Of a stretch of 41,929 bases of DNA, positions 24,295 to 32,809 are shown one piece after another. The notes beneath the pieces are model-generated. The model saw only the letters and a list, made by a program, of their open reading frames with translations. It did not search any database and was not told where the DNA came from. Both the position numbers and the translations under genes were made by a program. How positions within the stretch are numbered: the stretch's first letter is position 1; each line of letters opens with the position of its first letter. The DNA is taken from assembly GCA_001701075.1 (NCBI GenBank), contig DAAK01000111.1, forward strand, positions 4,949 through 46,877, read 5' to 3'. Origin of the DNA: Bacteroidales bacterium GP3 (GTDB lineage Bacteria > Bacteroidota > Bacteroidia > Bacteroidales > Muribaculaceae).

Positions 24295-25830
24295 TTAAAT
24301 CTTACGTTCTATAACGTCTCTGATCGCCCTGCCGAGACGATCCGAGATATCTGATGCTACCACTCCGTATTCCCCTATCTCCTCCGAAGCAATGTCGCCA
24401 GCTCGTCCATGTATAAAGACTCCGAGAGCAGCAGCATTTTCTGGTTGGATACCCTGAGCCAAGAATCCGGCTATTACCCCTGTAAGCACATCTCCGGCGC
24501 CTGCCGTGGCCATGCCGGCGTTACCGGTAGAGTTAAAATATACAAGCTGATTTCCGCTTGGACGCACGATCATAGTATGATGGCTCTTCAGAACTATAAT
24601 TATTTCGTACAGTTTTGCCACTTCTATTGCCTTCTTCAGACGTTGCTCCGACGTCGGTTGATCTCCGAAAAGACGGTCAAATTCCCCGATATGTGGAGTG
24701 ATTATAGTCCGCGGAGGAAGCATCGAGAGCAACGAGGGACGCTTCACGATGCAGTTGAGGGCATCTGCATCAAGCACTAACGGAGATTTACATGTCTTAA
24801 GCAATGACTCAAGGGCATTCACTGTCAAGTCATTCGTTCCGAGACCTGGACCCACAGCAACGGCCTGATGTGTATGGTGAAGGCTCATGTCGCTGATCAC
24901 CCTCTCATTGCGGTCAGGTTCAAACATAGCTTCTGGCACTGCTGTTTGAAGTATAGTGACTCCCGTCCGCGGGGCATGTACCGTAGCTAAGCCTGCCCCA
25001 CACTTAAGTGACGCCTTGGCACAAAGCACGGCTGCTCCCATCATACCCATACTTCCGGCAAAAATCATAACTGATCCATAATCACGCTTAGCGCTGAATG
25101 GATTACGGGGACGGAGAAGCTTATATATGGTGCGTCCTTCAACTAGCAACCAGTCAGACTTCATGCTCTTGAGTGCTTTCCTGTCAAGACCTATATCAAG
25201 CACCACCAACTCTCCGATTATATCTGCATGTTCACTGAAAAAGAATGAAAGCTTAGGAAATTGAAATGTCAGTGTAAGATTGGCATGCACCATATTATGG
25301 AAGAGAAAATTGCTGTTCCATTCTCCTGCGAGACCCGAAGGGATATCAATGCTTATTACATAGGCACCCGACTCATTTATAAGTCGAGCGACTGCCGCAA
25401 ATCCCTCAGTCAAAGGATCCCGAAGCCCTATTCCGAACAGTCCATCTATGATCACATCCGTCGTATTGAGATGCGGGGGAACAAACGATCTGGTGATTTC
25501 ATTAAACACAACTTTTGATTCTGACTCCACAAGTTTCTGCTTCTGAGCCTCACAGTCCTCCGACAGCTGCCCCCTGACATTGAATAGATATACCTCGATA
25601 TTTCCATATCCCTGCTCTGCAAGTAGCCTTGACACCGCAAGTGCATCGCCTCCGTTATTGCCTGGGCCGGCAAAAACCACAATCCTTCGGCTTGGCAATA
25701 CCCGCCGCGCACGAATTTCTTTCACTACGGCATTTGCAGCTCGCTCCATCAATGTCAGCGAGTCTATCCCTTGTGCCTCACATGTCGCTGCATCAAGGTC
25801 CTTTATATCTTTGGAACTGAAAATTTTCAT
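24295..25830 (-). CDS. nnrD: Bifunctional NAD(P)HX epimerase / ADP-dependent NAD(P)HX dehydratase
   Basis: This fusion repairs damaged hydrated NAD(P)H. The N-terminal YjeF_N half (residues about 1-215) epimerises the R form and shows FAGPGNNGGDALAVSRLL. The C-terminal carbohydrate-kinase-like half (about 230-511) dehydrates the S form using ADP and shows AVGPGLG, VLDADALNC, TPHIGEFDRL and the catalytic AGAGDVLTG. Total length of 511 is normal for the fusion. It is the first gene of the minus-strand block 25830-18008 and has its own promoter at 25897-25927, facing away from that of the aldolase gene. Confidence 0.95.
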   Translation of the reverse strand: MKIFSSKDIKDLDAATCEAQGIDSLTLMERAANAVVKEIRARRVLPSRRIVVFAGPGNNGGDALAVSRLLAEQGYGNIEVYLFNVRGQLSEDCEAQKQKLVESESKVVFNEITRSFVPPHLNTTDVIIDGLFGIGLRDPLTEGFAAVARLINESGAYVISIDIPSGLAGEWNSNFLFHNMVHANLTLTFQFPKLSFFFSEHADIIGELVVLDIGLDRKALKSMKSDWLLVEGRTIYKLLRPRNPFSAKRDYGSVMIFAGSMGMMGAAVLCAKASLKCGAGLATVHAPRTGVTILQTAVPEAMFEPDRNERVISDMSLHHTHQAVAVGPGLGTNDLTVNALESLLKTCKSPLVLDADALNCIVKRPSLLSMLPPRTIITPHIGEFDRLFGDQPTSEQRLKKAIEVAKLYEIIIVLKSHHTMIVRPSGNQLVYFNSTGNAGMATAGAGDVLTGVIAGFLAQGIQPENAAALGVFIHGRAGDIASEEIGEYGVVASDISDRLGRAIRDVIERKI

Positions 25831-25896
25831 ATATATTCTTCAGGCCTTTTCGACCCCCTCCTTTTATCGAAATTCATAAATTCGCTTTTCCGACTA

Positions 25897-25927
25897 CAAA
25901 TTTAACCAAAAAAGCCGATTTTTCCAA
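25897..25927 (-). promoter_or_regulatory. Promoter of the NAD(P)HX repair gene operon
   Basis: On the minus strand, TTG (complement of CAA at 25925-25927) is separated by 20 bases from TAAATTTG (complement of 25897-25904). This gives a start near 25891 and a leader of about 60 bases. Confidence 0.6.
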
Positions 25928-25935
25928 AAAGGATA

Positions 25936-25966
25936 GTGCAAGATTCAAAAATATTAATTAAATTTG
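25936..25966 (+). promoter_or_regulatory. Promoter of the aldolase gene
   Basis: TAAATTTG at 25959-25966 is a perfect -7 match. GTG at 25936-25938, 20 bases upstream, is a weak -33. It lies back to back with the promoter of the minus-strand operon. Confidence 0.55.
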
Positions 25967-25988
25967 CACACTATTATTAGATAACCTT

Positions 25989-26020
25989 GTATCGAATGGG
26001 TAGTCATTCCCTCCCGATAC
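25989..26020 (+). promoter_or_regulatory. Hairpin in the aldolase 5' leader
   Basis: GTATC with GATAC and an inner GAATG/CATTC helix form a stem between the predicted transcription start and the ATG at 26040. It may stabilise the message of this probably highly expressed gene. Confidence 0.4.
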
Positions 26021-26039
26021 GCTAAATGTTTTAGGTAAA

Positions 26040-27041
26040 ATGGTAGATTATAAGAAACTTGGTCTTGTCAACACTCGTGAGATGTTTGCAAAGGCCGTAC
26101 ATGGTGGCTATGCAATCCCCGCCTTCAATTTCAACAACATGGAGCAGCTCCAGGCAATCATCAAGGCTGCCGCTGAGACTAAGAGCCCGGTTATTCTCCA
26201 AGTGTCTAAGGGTGCCCGCAACTATGCAAACCCGACTCTTCTTCGCTACATGGCTCAAGGTGCTGTAGAATACGCTAAGAGCCTCGGTTGGGAAAAGCCC
26301 CAAATCGTGCTTCACCTCGACCATGGTGACTCTTTCGAAACTTGCAAGGACTGTATCGACAACGGATTCTCTTCTGTTATGATCGATGGCAGCCACCTCA
26401 GCTTCGATGAAAACTGCGAACTCACTAAGAAGGTAGTTGACTACGCTCATCAGTTTGATGTGACTGTAGAAGGTGAGCTCGGCGTTCTCGCTGGTGTCGA
26501 AGACGAAGTTAGCTCAGACCACCACACATACACTGATCCAGAGGAAGTTATCGAGTTCGTTGCTCGCACTCAATGCGATAGCCTCGCTATCTCAATCGGT
26601 ACTTCTCACGGTGCTTACAAATTCACTCCTGCTCAGTGTACACGCGACCCAAAGACTGGTCGTCTCGTGCCTCCTCCATTGGCTTTCAACGTCCTTGAGG
26701 CTGTAGAAGCTAAACTTCCTGATTTCCCGATCGTGCTCCACGGTTCAAGCTCTGTTCCTCAGGAATATGTCGACCAGATCAATGAATATGGTGGCAAACT
26801 TCCTGATGCTATCGGTATTCCTGAAGAAGAACTCCGCAAGGCTTCAAAGATGGACGTCTGCAAGATCAACATCGACTCAGACAGCCGTCTTGCTATGACA
26901 GCTGCAGTGCGTAAGGTTCTCGCTGAGAAACCGGGTGAATTCGACCCACGTAAGTACCTTGGCCCGGCTCGCGACGAAATGGAAAAACTCTACAAGCACA
27001 AGATCATCAACGTGCTTGGCTCTGACGGAAAGGCTGAGTAA
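26040..27041 (+). CDS. fbaA: Class II fructose-bisphosphate aldolase
   Basis: This zinc-dependent aldolase cleaves fructose-1,6-bisphosphate into dihydroxyacetone phosphate and glyceraldehyde-3-phosphate in glycolysis and runs in reverse in gluconeogenesis. Metal-binding and catalytic segments are visible: LHLDHGDS, VEGELGVLAG, GTSHGAYKF and VLHGSSSVP. At 333 residues the length is typical. Codons look strongly biased toward a small set (AAG, CTC, GCT, GGT), as expected for a highly expressed gene. It is monocistronic, with a promoter 5' and a strong terminator directly 3'. A 139-codon frame on the opposite strand (26031-26450) is a coding shadow. Confidence 0.96.
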   Translation: MVDYKKLGLVNTREMFAKAVHGGYAIPAFNFNNMEQLQAIIKAAAETKSPVILQVSKGARNYANPTLLRYMAQGAVEYAKSLGWEKPQIVLHLDHGDSFETCKDCIDNGFSSVMIDGSHLSFDENCELTKKVVDYAHQFDVTVEGELGVLAGVEDEVSSDHHTYTDPEEVIEFVARTQCDSLAISIGTSHGAYKFTPAQCTRDPKTGRLVPPPLAFNVLEAVEAKLPDFPIVLHGSSSVPQEYVDQINEYGGKLPDAIGIPEEELRKASKMDVCKINIDSDSRLAMTAAVRKVLAEKPGEFDPRKYLGPARDEMEKLYKHKIINVLGSDGKAE

Positions 27042-27063
27042 TCAATCCTATCTTAATAATAAA

Positions 27064-27097
27064 AGTCCGAAGCTCATTCAGTTTCGGACTTTTTTTA
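27064..27097. terminator. Intrinsic terminator after the aldolase gene
   Basis: AGTCCGAA (27064-27071) pairs with TTCGGACT (27083-27090), followed by seven T. The opposite strand has TTTTATTATT after the stem, so it may also end the converging minus-strand operon that finishes at 27118. Confidence 0.92.
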
Positions 27098-27117
27098 TTT
27101 AGACTGTCTGAGAATTC

Positions 27118-27558
27118 CTACCAAGTGCGCGTGAATGTATACTTAAGTTGTGTTGAGCCCGACATGAGCAATAACACCATCTTCTTGCCATTCAGTTCCT
27201 GAATATTCATTACCACTGTCCCATCCATGGGGAAATGGAGCCATTCAGGTGTCATATACATATGGCTATCCCCTGCAGTCGGTTTCGTCTGGAATTTAAA
27301 TGTCAATGTCTCCTCTGTTTTGACAAAATTGCCGTATCTATACACTGAAGGCATAGGAGGCTCCACCCTCTTCGTTATCTGCACTACTTCATTCTGAAAA
27401 CTGAACACCGTGGTTTCATCCATCTTCAAAGGAGTTCCATCTTCCGAGATTTCCACAAGCGACCACGAACCGAATATCGGGCCTATATGTCCGTTATATT
27501 GAGTGCACCCGCACATTCCAAAGAGAGCGAGCACCATCATTATCAATGCTTTTCTCAT
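27118..27558 (-). CDS. Lipocalin-like lipoprotein (DUF4847-like)
   Basis: A 146-residue lipoprotein: MRKALIMMVLALFGMCGC gives a lipid-attachment cysteine at residue 18. The mature part is beta-rich and contains IFGSWSLVEISEDGTPL, a motif common in small lipocalin-like proteins of Bacteroidetes, then strands such as TLTFKFQTK and KMVLLLMSG. I associate it from memory with DUF4847; function unknown. It is the last gene of the minus-strand polysaccharide operon, six bases after wzi, so a role at the outer membrane near the capsule machinery is possible but unproven. Confidence 0.7.
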   Translation of the reverse strand: MRKALIMMVLALFGMCGCTQYNGHIGPIFGSWSLVEISEDGTPLKMDETTVFSFQNEVVQITKRVEPPMPSVYRYGNFVKTEETLTFKFQTKPTAGDSHMYMTPEWLHFPMDGTVVMNIQELNGKKMVLLLMSGSTQLKYTFTRTW

Positions 27559-27563
27559 TTTCC

Positions 27564-29105
27564 TTACTTTTTGATATTAAACTCCCCACTATAAGACAGC
27601 TGCAGTTGCGCTCCGAAATTATTACCACGAAGTTTGCCGGCATCAAATGCCAATCTGACATTCAGTTCCAATCCAGGCAATTTTTTCACCGGAATTGTGG
27701 TTGCCTCGATCATCGCCGATGTCGTTTCTAATCTTTTGTAGGCAGGAAACCGTCCGGCGCCACCTGCTTTTTCATAGCCTATCATAGCCCTGTAGCTCAA
27801 CCGATCACAAGGATTGCCTGCTACACCGAGATGGAAACCTCTTGCCCGATTATGAAGATAGCTTAACATTCCATTCCGGTTGTAGATTGGTGATACCAAG
27901 AAGGGAGTGCCTATACTCATGCCATAATTGGAATATGCTCCATAGAAATCGTTGTTGTAATAATCATCAGCTCCTTGGGCATGGCCGGATACAGTTGCCT
28001 CTGGATTATCTTCCGGATCATAATGTATAGGGCCAGACTGATTTGTAAAATCAAGATATTCCACAAGTGCCTTTGTCACTATTCCCTTTTTGGCGAAATC
28101 ATATTGAAGTCCCCAAAGGCCGTCCCAACCATTCATTTTCCCTATTCCTGATCCATCTTCCCATGGCCATTCAAAATAAGCACAGAGTTTTGAATCGTCT
28201 TTGAATCTATAAGTGGCTTTGAGATCCCATGTCCCAAGATGTGACCCTGCATAATAGGCTTCTCCTCCCTCGCGTGGGAAAAACATCTGGAATATGTCCT
28301 TCACATGAAATCCACGCACATCAGTATCTACAAGCTGACCGTTCCGGTAGGTGTAAGTAGCGCCTCCAGCCAAGGCTGCTGCTTGCATCCCGACTATGAC
28401 ATGGAAGTTCTTATCAGGATTGGTCCTGAAATAGCATCGCTTATAATTATACCACAGATTGATGGCCTCTACTCCCGAAAATCGATTGAATTCTGATTTC
28501 TTAAATCCGGAGTCTGTCATACGTCCATACATGATTTCTCCATCTATCTGTACCCACCCATTAGTAAACGGGATATTCTGAAAATCTAAGAAACCTACAG
28601 ATACTCCGGGAATAGGAGCTACATTGTTACTTCGCGTCAAATCGCCGGTTGAAAGTTGGTCATCTACAATGCGCGAATGTGTATATTTCATGCCTGCTGT
28701 GAGATAGACTGCCCTGTATTTGATTTGTGCAAACAGCTGTTGCAATCTAAAATATGGCAAATGGGCCGTATGTTTGGTCCAGGTCTGGGTTGACTCAATC
28801 CATCGGTCATAATCCGTATTTGAGCCGGCTCCTGCGATATAATCTATTCCGGCACTCCAGCTGAATCTTTTAGAAAGGTCAAGTTCCCTGGCGAGACCCG
28901 CCTCTTGCCATATTCCACTACCCTCTACATAGCGTCCCTCATTCCATGAGCCAAGCATGTAAGGCGCTAATGAATTTGAAGACACTTGCCCCGTCAATGA
29001 AGCATGATAGATTATCGGCACGTCTGCAAGCGATACTGAACTCACCGACAGCATTGCAATTACTCCTGCTGATGCTCTCATTAAGGAGGTTTTCATCTTT
29101 GACAT
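27564..29105 (-). CDS. Wzi-family capsule assembly outer-membrane protein
   Basis: A 513-residue protein with a signal peptide (cleavage near SVSLA) and a long series of amphipathic, aromatic-ended beta strands, ending in LQLSYSGEFNIKK, typical of an outer-membrane barrel. Features such as YFRLQQLFAQIKYRAVYLTAG (given in two parts in the family as FRLQQLF and IKYRAVYL) and GVSVGFLDF fit the capsule assembly Wzi family of Bacteroidetes. Wzi attaches or organises exported polysaccharide at the cell surface. Co-direction with wza and wecA supports the assignment. An ATG three codons in (29096) is an equally good start. Confidence 0.82.
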   Translation of the reverse strand: MSKMKTSLMRASAGVIAMLSVSSVSLADVPIIYHASLTGQVSSNSLAPYMLGSWNEGRYVEGSGIWQEAGLARELDLSKRFSWSAGIDYIAGAGSNTDYDRWIESTQTWTKHTAHLPYFRLQQLFAQIKYRAVYLTAGMKYTHSRIVDDQLSTGDLTRSNNVAPIPGVSVGFLDFQNIPFTNGWVQIDGEIMYGRMTDSGFKKSEFNRFSGVEAINLWYNYKRCYFRTNPDKNFHVIVGMQAAALAGGATYTYRNGQLVDTDVRGFHVKDIFQMFFPREGGEAYYAGSHLGTWDLKATYRFKDDSKLCAYFEWPWEDGSGIGKMNGWDGLWGLQYDFAKKGIVTKALVEYLDFTNQSGPIHYDPEDNPEATVSGHAQGADDYYNNDFYGAYSNYGMSIGTPFLVSPIYNRNGMLSYLHNRARGFHLGVAGNPCDRLSYRAMIGYEKAGGAGRFPAYKRLETTSAMIEATTIPVKKLPGLELNVRLAFDAGKLRGNNFGAQLQLSYSGEFNIKK

Positions 29106-29145
29106 ATCTCAGTAATTACAGGGTTCTTAATATCTTTTTACTCTC

Positions 29146-29877
29146 CTATCCGGCATGAGCACATATATCTTTAATTATCTCTCCAGCTATTGTCATGCCA
29201 AATATTGCAGTTATGTGACATAGACTTCCGTTTATCCGGGCTTTGTATTCGCAAGTTTCAGCGGTCGTACCCTTGTTATCAAGCAACTCATCGGAATAGA
29301 CACACAGAAATTTCTTAGAAGGATATCGCTTTTCTTTCTTGAATTTCTGTCGAAGTGCTCTTGCAAGAGGGCACCCATTCACTTTCCAGAACTCGCCTAC
29401 TTTTATCTTAGTTGGATCCATTTTCAAAGCAGCTCCCATGCTGCTGAAAAATTTTCGTCCACTTCTTGTGGCATTTAATATCAACAGCGCCTTGTCTTTC
29501 AGCGAATCAATGGCATCTACGATATAGTCGTAGGCCGAAAGATCTATCGACTGTTCCGTCTCTGAATCATAACACATGGTCATGATATTCACTTCAGCTT
29601 TCGGATTGATTTCAAGCAACCGACGCCTCGCTGCTTCAGTCTTCACTTCGCCTACCGTTGCCATAGTAGCTGGCATCTGGCGATTGATATTGGTAATCGC
29701 CACTCTATCCATATCTACAAGGGTGATATGGCGCACTCCTGTACGCACAAGGCATTCGGCCACCCAGCTCCCGACTCCTCCAATGCCAAAGACTATCACC
29801 TTGACACTGGAAATAAGTTGCATAGCTTGCGCTCCCACCAAAAGGGCGGTCCGGTCGAATGCTGTAGCTTCCGTCAT
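29146..29877 (-). CDS. tcdA: tRNA threonylcarbamoyladenosine dehydratase
   Basis: TcdA uses ATP to dehydrate t6A37 of tRNAs to the cyclic form. It belongs to the E1/ThiF-like superfamily: VKVIVFGIGGVGSWVAECL is the nucleotide-binding loop, LVDMDRVAITNINRQ the adenylation segment, and VDAIDSLKDKALL the conserved aspartate region. Length of 243 residues suits the short Bacteroidetes form. The gene is oddly placed: it starts one base after the DegT aminotransferase stop and precedes wzi, within a polysaccharide operon. Confidence 0.92.
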   Translation of the reverse strand: MTEATAFDRTALLVGAQAMQLISSVKVIVFGIGGVGSWVAECLVRTGVRHITLVDMDRVAITNINRQMPATMATVGEVKTEAARRRLLEINPKAEVNIMTMCYDSETEQSIDLSAYDYIVDAIDSLKDKALLILNATRSGRKFFSSMGAALKMDPTKIKVGEFWKVNGCPLARALRQKFKKEKRYPSKKFLCVYSDELLDNKGTTAETCEYKARINGSLCHITAIFGMTIAGEIIKDICAHAG

Positions 29878-29878
29878 A

Positions 29879-31120
29879 TTACTTTATAAGTGACTTGATT
29901 GATTCGATCACTCTATCCGCATCCCTATCCGACACATATGGTCCTGATGGCAAGCATATGCCACGATGGAAAAGATCCTCTGAAACTCCATTAGCGTAGG
30001 CCGGGAATTTCGAAAAGACAGGTTGCTTATGCATCGGTTTCCACAATGGCCTGGTCTCTATTCCCAGCTTAGCGAGTCCCAGACGAAGTGCCTCAACATT
30101 GACATTTGGTTCGCAATCGGTATGCACATCAGCTCTGATACCAGTGACGCCACCGGCTCCTCCTACGGTTGAGGTAATGGCTGAGGAATATGCTTCATCT
30201 TCCCCTTTTATTTTAAGGTCCTCGTCCAAGAGTGCGGTAGAGAGCCAGAAATTACTATTATACTTTTCATCCGGATTGTCATGAATGGATATTCCATCTA
30301 CACACCCCAGATGCTCCATATAATACTGATGACGATGCCGATGATGAGCTATATAATCCTCCGCAACATACATCTGGCCGCGTCCAATACCGGCGGAAAT
30401 ATTACTCATTCGGTAATTATAGCCTACTTCCTCATGTTGATAATAAGCATACCCAAGACGTGCCTGAGTTGCATAATACATTATCTTTTTTGCGGCTTCC
30501 GCATCTGGGCATACAAGCGCGCCACCTCCGGATGTAGTAATCATCTTGTTGCCATTAAACGATAAGGCACCATAGCGACCGAATGTGCCGCATTTCCGGC
30601 CTCCGTATTCAGATCCGAAAGCTTCGGCGGCATCTTCAAGTATAGGGATATCCCATTTTTCTGCAATCTTGAGAATTCGGTCATAATCTGCTGGCATTCC
30701 ATAAAGACAGACTAAAACAATAGCCTTTGGCTTTCTACCTGTAATCTTTATTCTGTCTGCAATCGCTCGGTCAAGAAGTTCCGGATTCATATTCCATGAC
30801 TCTGCTTCGGAATCAACAATTACCGGAATAGCGCCGACATATCTCACTGGATTGACAGAGGCACTGAATGTCATTGACTGCACCATTACTTCATCGCCTT
30901 CCTTCACTCCAAGTGCTATCAATCCAAGATGCAATGCTGCAGTGCCGGATGATAGAGCCACGACAATCTTCTCTTCTCCTAAAAATTTCTCGAGATCTTT
31001 TTCAAAGCCAGTGACATTTGGACCCAATGGAACCACCCATTCATCTTCGAAAGCCTCGGTTATAAAGCGCATCTCATGCCCCGACATTCGGCACATCCTG
31101 AGCAATATCCTGTCGTCCAT
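29879..31120 (-). CDS. DegT/DnrJ/EryC1/StrS sugar aminotransferase
   Basis: A PLP-dependent transaminase acting on nucleotide-linked keto-sugars, as in PglE and EpsN. The Schiff-base lysine is in SFNGNKMITTSGGG. Other family blocks are WVVPLGPNVTGFE, ALSSGTAALHLGL, VLVCLYGMPADYD, ILEDAAEAFGSEY and RPLWKPMHKQPVF. At 413 residues it is longer than usual because of a roughly 30-residue glycine-rich insertion (around residues 305-335, including TSTVGGAGGVTG) before the C-terminal segment. It likely makes an amino sugar for the same glycan. Three bases separate it from the phosphatase gene and one from tcdA. Confidence 0.9.
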   Translation of the reverse strand: MDDRILLRMCRMSGHEMRFITEAFEDEWVVPLGPNVTGFEKDLEKFLGEEKIVVALSSGTAALHLGLIALGVKEGDEVMVQSMTFSASVNPVRYVGAIPVIVDSEAESWNMNPELLDRAIADRIKITGRKPKAIVLVCLYGMPADYDRILKIAEKWDIPILEDAAEAFGSEYGGRKCGTFGRYGALSFNGNKMITTSGGGALVCPDAEAAKKIMYYATQARLGYAYYQHEEVGYNYRMSNISAGIGRGQMYVAEDYIAHHRHRHQYYMEHLGCVDGISIHDNPDEKYNSNFWLSTALLDEDLKIKGEDEAYSSAITSTVGGAGGVTGIRADVHTDCEPNVNVEALRLGLAKLGIETRPLWKPMHKQPVFSKFPAYANGVSEDLFHRGICLPSGPYVSDRDADRVIESIKSLIK

Positions 31121-31123
31121 ACG

Positions 31124-31852
31124 TCAAATAATGTTTTTTTCTTTTGCTACTGCCATGATCATATCCAGATGATCCTTTTTTGAGGGACTCTGAGCTATTA
31201 GAGTCTGATTGCTTTTGAGTCTGTGCACATCGCTGCCTATGGCATCGATAAATCCGTTTTTAAGAAGCCAGATGCTTTTCTTTTTAGCCGTTTCCCCATA
31301 TCCTCCTACAAGCGAAACATAATTAAGCTGCATCTTCACTCCATTTTCTCTCAGCTTTTTATATTCCGATTCATCCATGTATGTATATCTCTCTGGATGA
31401 GCCAAGAGGGGAAAATATCCTGCCGATTTGATTGATTCGACCATATTTTCAAATCCCATAGGAGCAGAAAAATAAGATGTCTCTATAAGTAGATGGTCTC
31501 CATTCTCGCCTATCGGGAGCAGGTCGCCGGCAGCAAGGCGCTGTTCGAAAAGGGAATCAAGCATATTTTCAGATGCTAAGCGAAGCTTGACCTTGCCATC
31601 CCACGCATTCTTCAGTTCCTCAAAGCGAGAGCGCAGTTTTTCTGTTGTATTTGGATAGTCTTCCATGATATGAGGCGTGAGCCACAATGTATCGACCCCC
31701 TTATCATCGAAATGCCTTAGAACTTCCAAAGATTCTTCCAGTGTCCTTATTCCATCATCCACTCCTGGAAGCACATGGGAATGCCAATCAGTAAGCCCCG
31801 ATAGCATGCCACTCTCTTCCAAGGATGCTACTTTATCTTTAAACAGCCACAT
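31124..31852 (-). CDS. CpsB/YwqE-type tyrosine-protein phosphatase
   Basis: A PHP-superfamily metal-dependent phosphatase of 242 residues. Metal-binding motifs are DWHSHVLPGVDDG (from about residue 22), TPHIMEDYPNT, LLIETSY, LLAHPERY and AIGSDVHR. Relatives dephosphorylate the tyrosine-rich tail of Wzc-type capsule kinases and so regulate chain length. No Wzc homologue is encoded in this window, so its target must lie elsewhere or be different. It follows wza across a 91-base spacer filled with AACCA-type simple repeats. Confidence 0.9.
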   Translation of the reverse strand: MWLFKDKVASLEESGMLSGLTDWHSHVLPGVDDGIRTLEESLEVLRHFDDKGVDTLWLTPHIMEDYPNTTEKLRSRFEELKNAWDGKVKLRLASENMLDSLFEQRLAAGDLLPIGENGDHLLIETSYFSAPMGFENMVESIKSAGYFPLLAHPERYTYMDESEYKKLRENGVKMQLNYVSLVGGYGETAKKKSIWLLKNGFIDAIGSDVHRLKSNQTLIAQSPSKKDHLDMIMAVAKEKNII

Positions 31853-31878
31853 CTGTCTTTTAAATATATATTATGGAT

Positions 31879-31935
31879 TTAATAACCCCCAAACCATCAA
31901 CCAAAAACCAAAATAACCAACAACCACAAAAGTTG
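31879..31935. repeat. AACCA-type low-complexity spacer
   Basis: The wza-cpsB spacer is made largely of AACC, CAACCA and AAACC words. It shares the exact 12-mer AACCATCAACCA (31892-31903) with the repeat inside rmlD (14544-14555). Confidence 0.7.
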
Positions 31936-31943
31936 GGTCTGTG

Positions 31944-32792
31944 TCATCTCTTAAAGAGTATGGCTGCTGATGTAAGAAGTGATGCGACAGAGAGCCAGAA
32001 ACTTACGTTGGTGACATTATTACCATTTGCGGTAGTCTGGCGTTTTCTTACATCATTTGGCTCTACATAGACTATATCTCCCTGCTTTAGATAATATGCA
32101 GGTGAGTTTACGAGTCCTTTTGCATCTGTTATGTCTACTACAAAAGTTTGAACTTTATCACCCTCCTTGCGAAGCACCTTTACATTTTTTCGATTTCCCT
32201 GGATAGTCATATCTTGCGCAAGAGATAGAGCTTCCATCAATGTAAGCACATCTACATTCATATCGTATCTGCCAGGCTTTATTACCTCTCCAAGAACGGA
32301 GACTCCAACATTGAGGAATTCAACTGTAACTATCGGATCCTTGATGAGACCTCGTCCCATTATCTCTCCTTTGATAAAAGCGGCAAGCTCACTGCGTGTC
32401 ATTCCCTCTACTTTTATCTTGCCCAAAACTGGATAGTCTATTGTTCCCTCAGGTGATACCGTAAAGCCATCAATACCGTCGCTGTAGCCAATATTATAGT
32501 CCCTAAACTCAGAACCTGTACCGTTATAACCATTTTTTTGAGCCGTAGTATTGGTGAATACATGGAGGTTGAACATCTGGGCAAGTGCAGGATCTTTGCA
32601 ACTTACTATTATCGACAGTTTATCGTGGGGTTCTACCTTTATTTCCTTATTTGCAGCGGCTGCTATTTCAAAAATTTGTGCATTTTCTACTCCTTGGAAA
32701 TATGCTACATCCTTCGGTGAGCTACAGCTTGTGGCTATCCATGCCAATACAAGTACAAGGAGCGTACTTTTATATAGTGAATATTTCTTCAT
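31944..32792 (-). CDS. wza: Wza-type polysaccharide export lipoprotein
   Basis: The 282-residue lipoprotein (signal ending IATSC, lipid cysteine near residue 23) has the Poly_export domain with VEPHDKLSIIVSCKDPALA and DGFTVSPEGTIDYPVLG, then SLBB-like domains including GEVIKPGRYDMNVDVLTLMEALS (split here as GEVIKPGRYDM and LTLMEALS). ITDAKGLVN and YYLKQGDIVYVEPN close it. A C-terminal hydrophobic stretch (SFWLSVASLLTSAAILF) is the transmembrane helix that forms the outer-membrane pore in the Wza octamer. It is usually followed by wzc in Bacteroidales; here cpsB comes next. Confidence 0.93.
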   Translation of the reverse strand: MKKYSLYKSTLLVLVLAWIATSCSSPKDVAYFQGVENAQIFEIAAAANKEIKVEPHDKLSIIVSCKDPALAQMFNLHVFTNTTAQKNGYNGTGSEFRDYNIGYSDGIDGFTVSPEGTIDYPVLGKIKVEGMTRSELAAFIKGEIMGRGLIKDPIVTVEFLNVGVSVLGEVIKPGRYDMNVDVLTLMEALSLAQDMTIQGNRKNVKVLRKEGDKVQTFVVDITDAKGLVNSPAYYLKQGDIVYVEPNDVRKRQTTANGNNVTNVSFWLSVASLLTSAAILFKR

Positions 32793-32809
32793 TTATGTTT
32801 CCCAATTAT

